Shown: positions 1 to 6,593, counted from the first letter of the stretch. The stretch is 8,731 nucleotides of DNA from an uncultured Chloroflexota bacterium (GCA_937860285.1 CALMBS010000194.1:1-8731), one strand, 5' to 3'. Numbers and translations are program-made. Notes: generated from the letters alone by a model not told the origin.

Positions 1-346
1 GGTAGGTGGCCATCAAGAGGCGTCTGGGGAACGAGGAGGCCTTCGCCTGTGACCGCCACATCTGGGAGAGGAAGCTGCAGGCCTATGAGCTGAAGATGGT
101 CGGCAGGTGGATATCGAAAGCCCGGAACGCGCCATCCTCACCATTCGGACCTGCCCTACACTGGCCGCTCTGGAGAAGGAGGGTACGGGGCGGGAGAAGC
201 TCATCTGCCAGGACCTGACCACCAGCCTGTTCACCAGGATTGCGCACCACTTCAATCCGAAGATGATAGTCACCGCACTGAAGGTGCCTCCCCGGAAGTC
301 CTACAGCAACTGCTCCAGCCAGTGGGAGTTCCGGCTGGACCGCTGA
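1..346 (+). pseudogene. DUF6125-like protein, 5'-partial and apparently broken (in-frame TAG and frameshift)
   Basis: Two consecutive reading frames appear to be parts of one protein. From 6 to about 105 the frame starting at GTG 6 gives a segment with LGNEEAFACDRHIWERK and AYELKMVGR. From about 107 to the TGA at 344-346 a different frame continues with ESPERAILTIRTCPTL, EKEGTGREKLIC, NPKMIV, a PPRK motif and a final QWEFRLDR. The CP...G...C spacing, the NP motif and the terminal WEF are what I remember of DUF6125 / L-2-amino-thiazoline-4-carboxylate-hydrolase-like proteins of uncultured bacteria. Neither frame alone covers both halves; joining them needs one extra base near 105-110. A TAG at 3-5 sits directly before GTG 6, where related proteins would continue upstream, so a second lesion is likely. 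GTG 6 could be a genuine start, but no ribosome binding site can be judged in five bases. Function is unknown. A sequencing or assembly error is an alternative to a true pseudogene. Confidence 0.5.
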
Positions 347-439
347 CCCCGGCCCCCCCTGGAGACACAGGTCACAGCCACTGGCGCCGCCGCGGTCCAT
401 AATCGACCTGCCGATTCGGGCGATGGGAGGGGAGAAGCG

Positions 440-865
440 ATGGCCAAGGCAGGAAAAAGCGACGAGGAGTGGCGAGCGAGGTTGACGCCTCAGCAGTACG
501 AGGTGACCCGGCGCAAAGGGACAGAGCCCGCATTCACGGGGAAGTACCACGACTTCCACGGCAGAGGCATCTACCGGTGCATCTGCTGCGGTGAGGAGTT
601 GTTCAGCTCGGAGTCCAAGTTCGATTCCGGCACCGGCTGGCCCAGCTTCCGGGCCCCTCTGTCCGGGAAGCGCATCGCCACCACCACGGACACTTCCCAC
701 CGGATGACCCGGACCGAGGTGAAGTGCGCCAGCTGCGACGCCCACCTGGGGCACGTGTTCGACGACGGACCCGCCCCCGGCGGGCTGCGGTACTGTATGA
801 ACTCGGCCGCACTGGACTTCCAGGAGACCGGCGGCTCCCGGCCGGGGGAGCCGGGACAGGCCTAG
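440..865 (+). CDS. msrB: Peptide-methionine (R)-S-oxide reductase MsrB
   Basis: This enzyme reduces the R epimer of methionine sulfoxide in oxidised proteins, in the cytosol, usually recharged by thioredoxin. The 141-residue product is a complete single-domain MsrB. It has the zinc-binding pairs C47/C50 (in [11 protein letters not shown]) and C96/C99 (in [17 protein letters not shown]), the SGTGWPSF segment at 63-70, and the catalytic cysteine C119 in [11 protein letters not shown]. Length is normal for the free-standing form; no MsrA domain is fused. The start ATG at 440 has a strong purine-rich site (GGGAGGGGAG, 425-434). A possible -10 (CATAAT, 398-403) lies upstream without a convincing -35. 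The gene follows the broken DUF6125-like gene by 93 bp and converges on the minus-strand gene downstream, with the two stop codons overlapping. Identification is secure. Confidence 0.96.
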   Translation: MAKAGKSDEEWRARLTPQQYEVTRRKGTEPAFTGKYHDFHGRGIYRCICCGEELFSSESKFDSGTGWPSFRAPLSGKRIATTTDTSHRMTRTEVKCASCDAHLGHVFDDGPAPGGLRYCMNSAALDFQETGGSRPGEPGQA

Positions 866-1590
866 ATACCCTCGGCGTCCGGGACGATCAGGGAGCCCTC
901 AGTCACCGGGTCCGGAGGGAGGGTGTTGCTGGGAACGGCCGCGACCGCCTTGGGCTTCGGCGTCCGGCGCCGCACCACCTTGCGTGGCGGGGGCGGGGGC
1001 AGCCGGGGCACCTCCTGGGACTCCTCTACACGGACTATCTGGTGCTTGTTTATGGCCACAAAGGCGAACTTCCATTCCCCGGTGGGCAGCGGGGGTGAGA
1101 TCGAGACATCCGTCATCGGCAGGAACATGTCCTCGCCGTCGATGACGTGCACCAGGCCCTGCCCCGCCTCGGCGTACATCTTGCCGAAGAGGATGTAGGG
1201 CGGTATGTCCACCTTCGAGGGCAGCGCCCCCTTGGCCCGCAGCTGGCTGGCCTCGGCCTCCGGGATGCCGTTCCTGTCCGGCTGGCCCCCTCCCCTCTCC
1301 GCAACGAAGAGGATGCTCGATTTGTTGAGGTGGGTGGACCCCAGGGACTCCTTTTCTCCGGTGGAGAAGAAGGCCTCGACGTCGGTCAGCGGCAGGAACT
1401 CCCGTCCGATCCGGTGAAGGTTGGCCACAATGCTGCGGTTGAGGACATCCAGCAGGCGCTGCTTCGGCGTGCGGTACGTTGTTCCGGCAAGCGTGCAGCC
1501 AAGGATGACCACCACCGCGCTCACCCGGTTGAGGCCGCTGTCATCCCACCAGTGCCTGACCGGGGCTTCCTGCTCCTTGCCTTCTTCCAT
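862..1590 (-). CDS. Unrecognised protein with a duplicated small domain and a Pro/Arg-rich C-terminal tail
   Basis: This is a 242-residue protein without signal peptide or clear membrane segment. Two similar domains are visible. The first, about residues 23-98, contains [11 protein letters not shown] and [11 protein letters not shown]. The second, about 126-190, contains [11 protein letters not shown] and [11 protein letters not shown]. Each has a beta-rich stretch, then a FLP(L/M)TDV motif, then an NK..I hairpin-like end, which fits an internal duplication. I associate the motif with a domain of unknown function in Chloroflexota (possibly DUF6812, from memory), but do not assign it firmly. 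The tail has five prolines, then [11 protein letters not shown], then an acidic end, and is probably disordered and may bind nucleic acid or protein. ATG at 1590 is preferred because GGGAGAGGA precedes it. An in-frame GTG at 1692 would add 34 residues, but these overlap a likely promoter. The gene lies downstream of the HD-GYP gene on the same strand with a 220-bp spacer. Its TAG overlaps the msrB stop. Confidence 0.8.
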   Translation of the reverse strand: MEEGKEQEAPVRHWWDDSGLNRVSAVVVILGCTLAGTTYRTPKQRLLDVLNRSIVANLHRIGREFLPLTDVEAFFSTGEKESLGSTHLNKSSILFVAERGGGQPDRNGIPEAEASQLRAKGALPSKVDIPPYILFGKMYAEAGQGLVHVIDGEDMFLPMTDVSISPPLPTGEWKFAFVAINKHQIVRVEESQEVPRLPPPPPRKVVRRRTPKPKAVAAVPSNTLPPDPVTEGSLIVPDAEGI

Positions 1591-1661
1591 TGTCCTCTCC
1601 CAACTCGCGCCGGCCCCGCCGTGATCCAACCTCGGCCACAGGGAGGAGCGGGCAGCGCCAG

Positions 1662-1677
1662 ATTCAGCTGAATTGTA
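1662..1677 (-). promoter_or_regulatory. Candidate -10 box with an adjoining 12-bp palindrome
   Basis: On the minus strand a TACAAT hexamer (1672-1677) runs straight into a perfect 12-bp palindrome, ATTCAGCTGAAT (1662-1673), so the dyad covers the end of the -10 box and the expected transcription start. This would serve the duplicated-domain gene starting at 1590, giving a leader of roughly 75 bases. No good -35 hexamer is visible at the right distance, which could mean an activator-dependent promoter or a chance match. An operator role is inferred from position only. Confidence 0.35.
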
Positions 1678-1763
1678 GACGGGTATTGTCACGGAAACCT
1701 CTTGTCGACCCCGCTGTCCATCACAGAATGGTCACAGCCCGCCGGACGGCCGGGGGTATGGCG

Positions 1764-1794
1764 GGCCCGCGGCGACAGGATCGCTGCGCGGGCC
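1764..1794 (-). terminator. GC-rich stem-loop just downstream of the HD-GYP gene
   Basis: GGCCCGCG (1764-1771) pairs with CGCGGGCC (1787-1794). Inside it GCGA (1772-1775) pairs with TCGC (1781-1784), leaving a two-base bulge and a five-base loop. The 12-bp hairpin begins 16 bases past the TGA of the HD-GYP gene. No T-run follows on the minus strand, so it is not a classical intrinsic terminator. An overlapping alternative pairing (GCCCGCC 1737-1743 with GGCGGGC 1760-1766) also exists. Confidence 0.4.
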
Positions 1795-1810
1795 GGTCCT
1801 GGTGCTGGAG

Positions 1811-3769
1811 TCAGAGGTCCTGGCCGCCGCGATCCAGGCCGGCGCCGGCGGCATTGTCTGCCAATGGCGCCGGCTCGAACTTGAACCGCTCTTCGGCAAA
1901 GAGCTTGAGGCAGGTTTCCGCAACGGCGGTGTCGTACAGCTTGCCCTTGTTGTCGGCGATCTCCTTGAGAGCAGCCTCGATGCCCGGGGCCACCCGGTAC
2001 GGCCTCTCAAAGACCATCCCCTCGACGACATCGGCCACAGACAGTATCCGCGCCTCCAGCAGGATGCTGTCGCCCTTGAGCCCCTGCGGGTAGCCCGAGC
2101 CGTCCAGCCTCTCGTGGTGCTGGCGGACGACGTCAGCTATGGATATGGGGAAGTCGATCCGCTTGAGGATCCGGTAGTCCGTGTCGGGGTGTGTCTTCAC
2201 CACGGACATCTCGGCCGGGGTCAGCTTGCCCGGCTTCCGCAGTATCTCGGCCGGGATGAATATCTTGCCCAGGTCGTGCAGCAGGGCCGCCATGCGCACG
2301 GCGCGCATCTGGTCGTTTCTCAGCTTCATGTCCTGGCCGATGGCACAGGCCAGCTGGCTCACCCGGCGCTGGTGGTCGGCCACATGGGGGTCACGCTCCT
2401 GTACGATCATGGTGATGGCGCCGATGGTATCCTCCAGGAGCCTTTCCAGACGGTGGAAGTTCTTCTTGAGTATCTCCTCCTGCTCTCCGCGGAGGCCCAC
2501 CTCCCCCTTGAGCATCTTGTTCACCCGTATCAGCTCGGCGTTTCGTTCCTTGAGGTGGTTCTCCAGCTCATTCCGGGACTCAATCAGGGCATTGTGGCGC
2601 TGCACCTTGTCCGTCACGTCCCGAACCAGCGCCAGGACCTCGGTCTGGTTCAGCGGGCTCAGCCGGGCTTCCACGTCGTGGGCCTCGCTGCCGCTCCGGA
2701 CCTGGAACTCGAAGCTCTGCATCTGCCTGGTCTCCAGGGCCTTCCGCGTATGCTGTTCGTGCTGGCGGGCCAGCTCCTCGAGCACGGCCGTCCCGAGCGG
2801 CTTCGACTTCCCGTTACCGTCCTCGGCAGAAAGGCCGCTGCCGGACCCGTTGCCCGCGGGCAAGGCGGGTGCCGCGTCGGTCTGGCCGCCGTCACCCAGC
2901 GCCGGCTGGACCCCCTTCGGGCCGATCAGGAACATGAGGTCCGGCATGGCTCGAAGAATCGCCAGCGCATCGCCCCGGGGCGCCGCCTGAGACGGAGCCT
3001 TCGGCGAAGCGGCCTTCTCGGCCACCTCGGCTGAAGGCGGTGACTGCACCGCCTTGGATGCTTCCTCAACCACTGCCGCCGGCTCCGGCAGCTTCTCGTC
3101 CGCTTTCTCGGCCACCGCGGGTGCAGGCGGTGACGGCGCCGCCCCGGGCGCCTCCTCAACCACTGCCGCCGGCTCCCGCGGCTTCTCGTCCGCTTTCTCG
3201 GCCACCGCCACCGGGGACGTGGCCTTCCCCACCGCAGTATCCTTCGCCGCGGCGGCTGCGGGCGGCGCCAGGCTGGTCTCCTTCACGGTGACGGTCGCGC
3301 TGGACAGCGAAGGCTTCTCGCCGGCTTCGGCTCCTTCGGTCCGCAGCCGCATGGCATCATAAGCGGGCGGCTTCTTGGGGAAGGATATCTTCTTGTCCGT
3401 CCCGATGACGAACTGGCCCGGTTGCAGGCCTGTGCCGGGGGCCGGCGCGGCCGGTGATGCAGGCTCGGCGGCCGGCGCCGCCGGACGCTCCTCAGGGTGC
3501 GTTTCGGGTGGCGCCACGGAAACGGTAGCCTGGACCGGAGGAGGTTCTGGCGACGCGGGCTCTTCGCGGTGCTCGCGCGGCTTCAGCGTGAAGGGAATTC
3601 TCTTGCCCTTGCCGGCTGCCGGGGCGGGCTCGGAGCTGTCCTTCTGAGGGACCGGAGGCTCTTCCGCCGCCCGGGGAACTTCAGCTCTCTTTGCGTCTCT
3701 GCTTCCGTCGTCTTCGGCCGGTGACGAATCGGGTTTTGGCTGACGTCTTAGAAGCGGTATCTTCACCAT
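1811..3769 (-). CDS. HD-GYP domain phosphodiesterase with disordered N-terminus, PAS domain and coiled coil
   Basis: Probably a cytosolic cyclic-di-GMP (or related cyclic dinucleotide) phosphodiesterase. No membrane segment is visible in the 652 residues. About 1-262 is Pro/Ala/Glu-rich and likely disordered, with a 30-residue repeat near 188-260. About 264-387 looks like a PAS domain: it begins LRAMPDLMFLIG, has a Gly/Ser-rich insert, and ends LALVRDVTD. A coiled coil follows (about 388-445). The HD-GYP core has H462/H466, HD at 498-499 in LLHDLGK, H527, H551-H552, the signature HHERLDGSGYP with GYP at 559-561, and D580 in SVADVVEGM followed by ERPYR. All expected metal ligands seem present, so activity is likely. 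ATG 3769 is chosen because AAGGGAG lies ten bases upstream. A TTG at 3778, three codons earlier, sits too close to that site. The PAS domain suggests control by a bound ligand, and the N-terminus may tether partners. Unusual for the family is the long soluble linker instead of a receiver or membrane sensor. Confidence 0.93.
   Translation of the reverse strand: MVKIPLLRRQPKPDSSPAEDDGSRDAKRAEVPRAAEEPPVPQKDSSEPAPAAGKGKRIPFTLKPREHREEPASPEPPPVQATVSVAPPETHPEERPAAPAAEPASPAAPAPGTGLQPGQFVIGTDKKISFPKKPPAYDAMRLRTEGAEAGEKPSLSSATVTVKETSLAPPAAAAAKDTAVGKATSPVAVAEKADEKPREPAAVVEEAPGAAPSPPAPAVAEKADEKLPEPAAVVEEASKAVQSPPSAEVAEKAASPKAPSQAAPRGDALAILRAMPDLMFLIGPKGVQPALGDGGQTDAAPALPAGNGSGSGLSAEDGNGKSKPLGTAVLEELARQHEQHTRKALETRQMQSFEFQVRSGSEAHDVEARLSPLNQTEVLALVRDVTDKVQRHNALIESRNELENHLKERNAELIRVNKMLKGEVGLRGEQEEILKKNFHRLERLLEDTIGAITMIVQERDPHVADHQRRVSQLACAIGQDMKLRNDQMRAVRMAALLHDLGKIFIPAEILRKPGKLTPAEMSVVKTHPDTDYRILKRIDFPISIADVVRQHHERLDGSGYPQGLKGDSILLEARILSVADVVEGMVFERPYRVAPGIEAALKEIADNKGKLYDTAVAETCLKLFAEERFKFEPAPLADNAAGAGLDRGGQDL
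2990..3208 (-). repeat. 90-bp in-frame tandem repeat inside the HD-GYP gene (about 2.4 copies)
   Basis: Two nearly identical units with a 90-bp period are plain in the DNA: CCTCAACCACTGCCGCCGG at 3064 recurs at 3154, and GCTTCTCGTCCGCTTTCTCG at 3091 recurs at 3181. A decayed partial unit lies further left, with GGCCTTCTCGGCCACC from 3011 matching the part at 3101. It encodes a 30-residue repeat of the form AVAEKADEK..EPAAVVEEA plus an Ala/Pro linker. The period is a multiple of three, so copy-number change would keep the frame. Confidence 0.85.
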
Positions 3770-4079
3770 GAGATCCAAGCTCCCTTCCGGGGTCGTCCCT
3801 CGCCTCAGTAACCGAGCTTCTTCTCCGTGTTGACCAGGAACAGGTCGCAGACCCGTCTGTGGTCACATCGCCAGCCCGATGATACTGGCCGCATCTTACC
3901 CCCCCGTCTCACGGCAGAGGTCCGGGGTCACAAATTCGTCTCAAGTGGGAGGCGGCATCAGCGCCGCCCGGCCGGGGTTCCGGCCGGTGAAAGGCAGGAT
4001 GGTCCTGCCCGGGAAGCAGAAGCGACGCCTGAGCGCATGCAGACCAGTGCGCCAGCCGGGGCCGCCCCCGGGCGCCGGC
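3770..4079. other. Non-coding spacer between the HD-GYP gene and the reductase gene, with GC-rich hairpins
   Basis: About 310 bp lie between the start of the HD-GYP gene and the stop of the reductase gene; no convincing coding frame was found. It holds two perfect hairpins: CCGGCCGG, loop GGTT, CCGGCCGG (3968-3987), and GGCAGGA, loop TGG, TCCTGCC (3993-4009). A GC-rich partly self-complementary stretch lies just past the reductase stop (about 4050-4080). These probably form the 3' end of the reductase operon transcript, although no T-run is present. The promoter of the HD-GYP gene should also lie here. Weak minus-strand -10 candidates are TAAGAT and TATCAT between about 3875 and 3905, with no matching -35. 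Confidence 0.5.
3968..4009 (-). terminator. Two back-to-back perfect stem-loops downstream of the reductase operon
   Basis: An 8-bp stem with a GGTT loop (3968-3987) and a 7-bp stem with a TGG loop (3993-4009) are separated by five bases. Both lie about 70-110 bases past the TAG of the reductase gene in its direction of transcription. Neither has a trailing T-run, so they may act as Rho-dependent end structures or protect the 3' end rather than as classical terminators. Confidence 0.35.
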
Positions 4080-6017
4080 CTAGATAGAGGCCGCCAGGCG
4101 GGCCGCCTGATAGGAGACATCGGCCGCGTCCCGGGGCCTCACGCAATCGCCCACCAGGTGGACCTCGATGCCCGAGCCCTCCAGCTCCGCGGCCAAACGG
4201 TTCTCGGAGCGCATGCCCACGGAGAGGATGACTGTGTCCGCCGGTATTCGAAAGAAGCGGTTCTTCATGGGGATGACCACGGCGCTGTCGGTGATCTCCA
4301 GCACCGTCGAGTTCAGGAACATGGGGATGCCCAGGTCCACAATGCGGTCCGCCAGGGTCTTGAAGGTGAACTCCTCCAGCTTGATGCCGTCCTCGCCCAG
4401 GCCGGCCCGGGTGACGATGGTCACGTCCTTCCCCTGCTCCTTAAGCCAGATGGCTACCTCCATGCCGATGAACCGCCCTCCCACCACCACGACCCGGCCC
4501 TTCGCCTCCGCCTTGCCGGCGATGAAGTCGTGCCCCTGGATCACATGGGGCAGGTCGACGCCGGGCACGGGCAGCCCTACGGGGAAGGCACCCGTGGCCA
4601 CGACCACTGCCTCCGGCTTCTTCTCCAGCACCATCTCCCCGGTCACCGTGGTGCCGAGGGTGATCTTCACGCCGTGACGGGCCAGCCAGCGCTTGAGGTA
4701 GTCGGTGAGCGCCGCGTAGCCGGCCTTGCCCGGCAGCGCGCAGGCTATGTTCCACTGGCCGCCCAGCTCCTTCTCCCGCTCGTACAGGGACACTCTGTGT
4801 CCCCGCTCGGTGAGGTACATGGCCATCTCCATCCCGGCCAGGCCCCCGCCGACTACCATGATGTCCCTCGCTTTGCCGGCGGGCTTCAGGGGATACCTGG
4901 CCTCTCTGGCCACGAAGGGGTTCACCGTGCAGGACATCGGCCCGGCTGCGGCGTCGGTGGCCGACTTGAGGCAGTTATTGCAGTAGATGCAGCGCCGCAG
5001 GTCATCCAGGCGGCCCTCGCGGATCTTGGCGGGCAGCTCGGGGTCCGCCAGCAGGGGCCGGCCCATGGCCACAAAGTCGGCCTTCCCCTCGGAGATAGCC
5101 CTGTCAGCCGCCTCCGCGCTGAGCTTCCCGGCCACGATCACCGGCACCCGCACGCCCTTCCTGACCGTCTCCGCCATCGGCACCATCGGCCCTTCGGGGT
5201 ACGGGTAGCTCGGAACGCTCAGCGTGGACCAGAACTCCAGCCCGCCGGAGATGCTGATGGCGTCCGCGCCGGCGGCCTCCAGTATGCGGGCCTGCTGCTC
5301 CGCCTCATCCGGGGTTGTCCCACCTTTGATGCCGTCGCTGCCGTTGATCCTGACGGACAGGGGGAAACCCCGGCCCAGCTCCCGCTTTATCCCTTCCACG
5401 ATCCGGCGGGCGAAACGGGACCTGTTCTCGACGCTGCCGCCATAGCTGTCCCGGCGGCGGTTGATGAGGGGCGACAGGAACGAGCTGGCCAGGCAGCCGT
5501 GGCAGGCATGCAGCTCGACCATGTCCGCGCCGGCGGCCCGCGCCCGGGCCGCGGCCGCCACGTAGTCGCCGATGTAGCGTTCGATGTCCGGCTCGCTCAG
5601 CTCACGGTAGGGCCGGTCCTGGCCCATCCAGGAAGCCATCGACGGGACCAGTATCGAGGCCCCCTCCGGGACCACGCCCGAGTAGAGGAGGATCAGGCCC
5701 ACGTGCATCAGCTGGATGGAGAACCTGGCCCCGGCCTGATGGACGGCGTCGGCGATCTTCCTCCACTCGGCGATGTGTCTATCATCGAAGAGGGGCAGCG
5801 TATAGGCAAAGGCCGAGTCCCGGCTCACCGCCGCGAACTGCGGCGTTATCAGTGCGGCGCCGCCCCTGGCCCGCGCCGCGTAGTAGGCGACCATCCGCTC
5901 GGTGGCCCTCCCCTTCTCATCCGCCAGGGCAGTGCCCATGGCGGACATGATGATCCGGTTCCTGAGCTCCAGGGATCCTATCCTGCCAGGCTGAAGCAGG
6001 GCCGAGAACTGGGCCAT
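4080..6017 (-). CDS. NADH:flavin oxidoreductase / 2,4-dienoyl-CoA reductase-type enzyme (FMN, 4Fe-4S, FAD)
   Basis: A 645-residue soluble reductase of the Old-Yellow-Enzyme fusion group (FadH, TMADH and bile-acid BaiCD/BaiH relatives), near the usual 640-680 residues. Electrons should pass from NAD(P)H through FAD and a 4Fe-4S cluster to FMN, then to an unknown (often alpha,beta-unsaturated) substrate. An FMN-binding TIM barrel covers about 1-335, with QLMHVG at 102-107, HACHGCL at 170-176, FLSPLINRR at 180-188 and YGGSVENR at 192-199. Cluster cysteines are C343, C346, C349 and C363. The FAD motif is VVGGGLAGMEMA (388-399). The second nucleotide fold is VVVVGGRFIGMEVA (509-522). The C-terminus has the FAD-contacting VGDC near 622-625. 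Oddly, the usual catalytic tyrosine of HGYL is Cys175, the second acid-base histidine known from FadH is not apparent, and cysteine spacing is C-x2-C-x2-C rather than C-x2-C-x3-C. ATG 6017 has an excellent GGAGGTGATG site. It is the second gene of an operon, 36 bases after the isochorismatase-family gene. The substrate cannot be predicted. Confidence 0.93.
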   Translation of the reverse strand: MAQFSALLQPGRIGSLELRNRIIMSAMGTALADEKGRATERMVAYYAARARGGAALITPQFAAVSRDSAFAYTLPLFDDRHIAEWRKIADAVHQAGARFSIQLMHVGLILLYSGVVPEGASILVPSMASWMGQDRPYRELSEPDIERYIGDYVAAAARARAAGADMVELHACHGCLASSFLSPLINRRRDSYGGSVENRSRFARRIVEGIKRELGRGFPLSVRINGSDGIKGGTTPDEAEQQARILEAAGADAISISGGLEFWSTLSVPSYPYPEGPMVPMAETVRKGVRVPVIVAGKLSAEAADRAISEGKADFVAMGRPLLADPELPAKIREGRLDDLRRCIYCNNCLKSATDAAAGPMSCTVNPFVAREARYPLKPAGKARDIMVVGGGLAGMEMAMYLTERGHRVSLYEREKELGGQWNIACALPGKAGYAALTDYLKRWLARHGVKITLGTTVTGEMVLEKKPEAVVVATGAFPVGLPVPGVDLPHVIQGHDFIAGKAEAKGRVVVVGGRFIGMEVAIWLKEQGKDVTIVTRAGLGEDGIKLEEFTFKTLADRIVDLGIPMFLNSTVLEITDSAVVIPMKNRFFRIPADTVILSVGMRSENRLAAELEGSGIEVHLVGDCVRPRDAADVSYQAARLAASI

Positions 6018-6030
6018 TTCATCACCTCCG
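6018..6030 (-). promoter_or_regulatory. Strong ribosome binding site of the reductase gene
   Basis: The minus strand reads CGGAGGTGATGAA immediately before ATG 6017. This is a near-perfect anti-16S match with good spacing. It fixes the start and suggests this second gene is translated at least as well as the first. Confidence 0.85.
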
Positions 6031-6038
6031 GGTGGCGC

Positions 6039-6054
6039 GCCGGCACAGGCCGGC
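6039..6054 (-). other. Intercistronic stem-loop between the hydrolase and reductase genes
   Basis: GCCGGC (6039-6044), loop ACAG, GCCGGC (6049-6054) forms a perfect 6-bp hairpin. It overlaps the stop codon of the upstream hydrolase gene and ends eight bases before the reductase ribosome binding site. It could be a processing or stability element; in such GC-rich DNA it may also be chance. Confidence 0.35.
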
Positions 6055-6593
6055 TACTTCACGATCTTGCTGACTTCCTTGAACTTCGGGCCCTCCGCCA
6101 CCTTCATCAGCTCAAAGAGGGCCATCTCCACACTGGTGATCCGGGCCCCCTCATCGCGCATGCGCTGCAGCCCGGTCTGGCGGTCTTCCGCAGTGCGCGA
6201 GGAGACCACGTCAGCCACCACCTCCACATGATGCCGGGACGCCAGCAGGTCCACCGTCGTCTGGTAAACACAAACGTGGGTCTCGATCCCGCAGACCAGG
6301 ATCTGCTGCCGGTTCACGGCCCGGAGCTGCCGCTGGAACCCCTCATCCCCGCAGCAGCTGAAGGCCACCTTGGGCAGGGGTTTGAAATCCGGAAAGAGCG
6401 CGGCGATCTCGGGAATCGTCGGCCCCAGGCCCTTCGGGTACTGCTCGGTGACGATAATGGGGATGCCCAAGACCTGGAACCCTTTGATCAGCTTCTGGGC
6501 GTTCTCAAAGAGGGACTCCTTCTGGTGCATCAGCTGGGCCAGCTTCCCCTGGATGTCGATGACCACCAGGGCGCACTTCTCTATTGAAAGCAT
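6054..6593 (-). CDS. Isochorismatase-family cysteine hydrolase
   Basis: A 179-residue single-domain cytosolic hydrolase with the isochorismatase-like alpha/beta fold. The family's catalytic triad is visible: Asp13 in VVIDIQ, Lys75 in PLPKVAFSC, and nucleophile Cys108 in VCGIETHVCVYQTTVDL, which also carries the usual cis-peptide region before the cysteine. Length is typical of the YcaC-like and nicotinamidase-related branch (about 180-210 residues). The metal-site histidines expected of true nicotinamidases are not evident, so nicotinamidase is unlikely, and isochorismatase activity is not implied by the family name. ATG 6593 is supported by AGAGGAG ten bases upstream and a clear promoter. 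It is the first gene of a two-gene operon with the flavin/Fe-S reductase. A link through one small-molecule pathway, such as amide or carbamoyl hydrolysis plus enoate reduction, is inference only. Confidence 0.93.
   Translation of the reverse strand: MLSIEKCALVVIDIQGKLAQLMHQKESLFENAQKLIKGFQVLGIPIIVTEQYPKGLGPTIPEIAALFPDFKPLPKVAFSCCGDEGFQRQLRAVNRQQILVCGIETHVCVYQTTVDLLASRHHVEVVADVVSSRTAEDRQTGLQRMRDEGARITSVEMALFELMKVAEGPKFKEVSKIVK

Noticed and set aside
83..754. A 223-codon minus-strand open frame over msrB and its upstream region
   Set aside because: It covers the unmistakable msrB gene on the other strand and has low-complexity composition with no motif.
1590..1692. GTG at 1692 as the start of the duplicated-domain gene
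   Set aside because: No good ribosome binding site precedes it, and the added 34 residues overlap the palindrome and -10 candidate; ATG 1590 has GGGAGAGGA.
1802..3034. A 410-codon plus-strand open frame over the HD-GYP gene
   Set aside because: It mirrors the HD-GYP coding frame, shows no domain, and begins without a ribosome binding site.
3769..3778. TTG at 3778 as the start of the HD-GYP gene
   Set aside because: The AAGGGAG site would be only about one base from TTG but ten from ATG 3769.
3960..4010. Possible tRNA-like element in the spacer, suggested by the GGTTCC within the hairpin
   Set aside because: No acceptor, D or anticodon arms can be drawn; the GGTT is simply the loop of a perfect CCGGCCGG hairpin.
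3879..6587. A 902-codon open frame on the plus strand, antisense to the reductase and hydrolase genes
   Set aside because: Both minus-strand genes beneath it have complete family motifs, ribosome binding sites and a promoter. The antisense product is rich in His, Gly, Leu and Arg with no recognisable domain, the usual shadow of G/C-ending codons.
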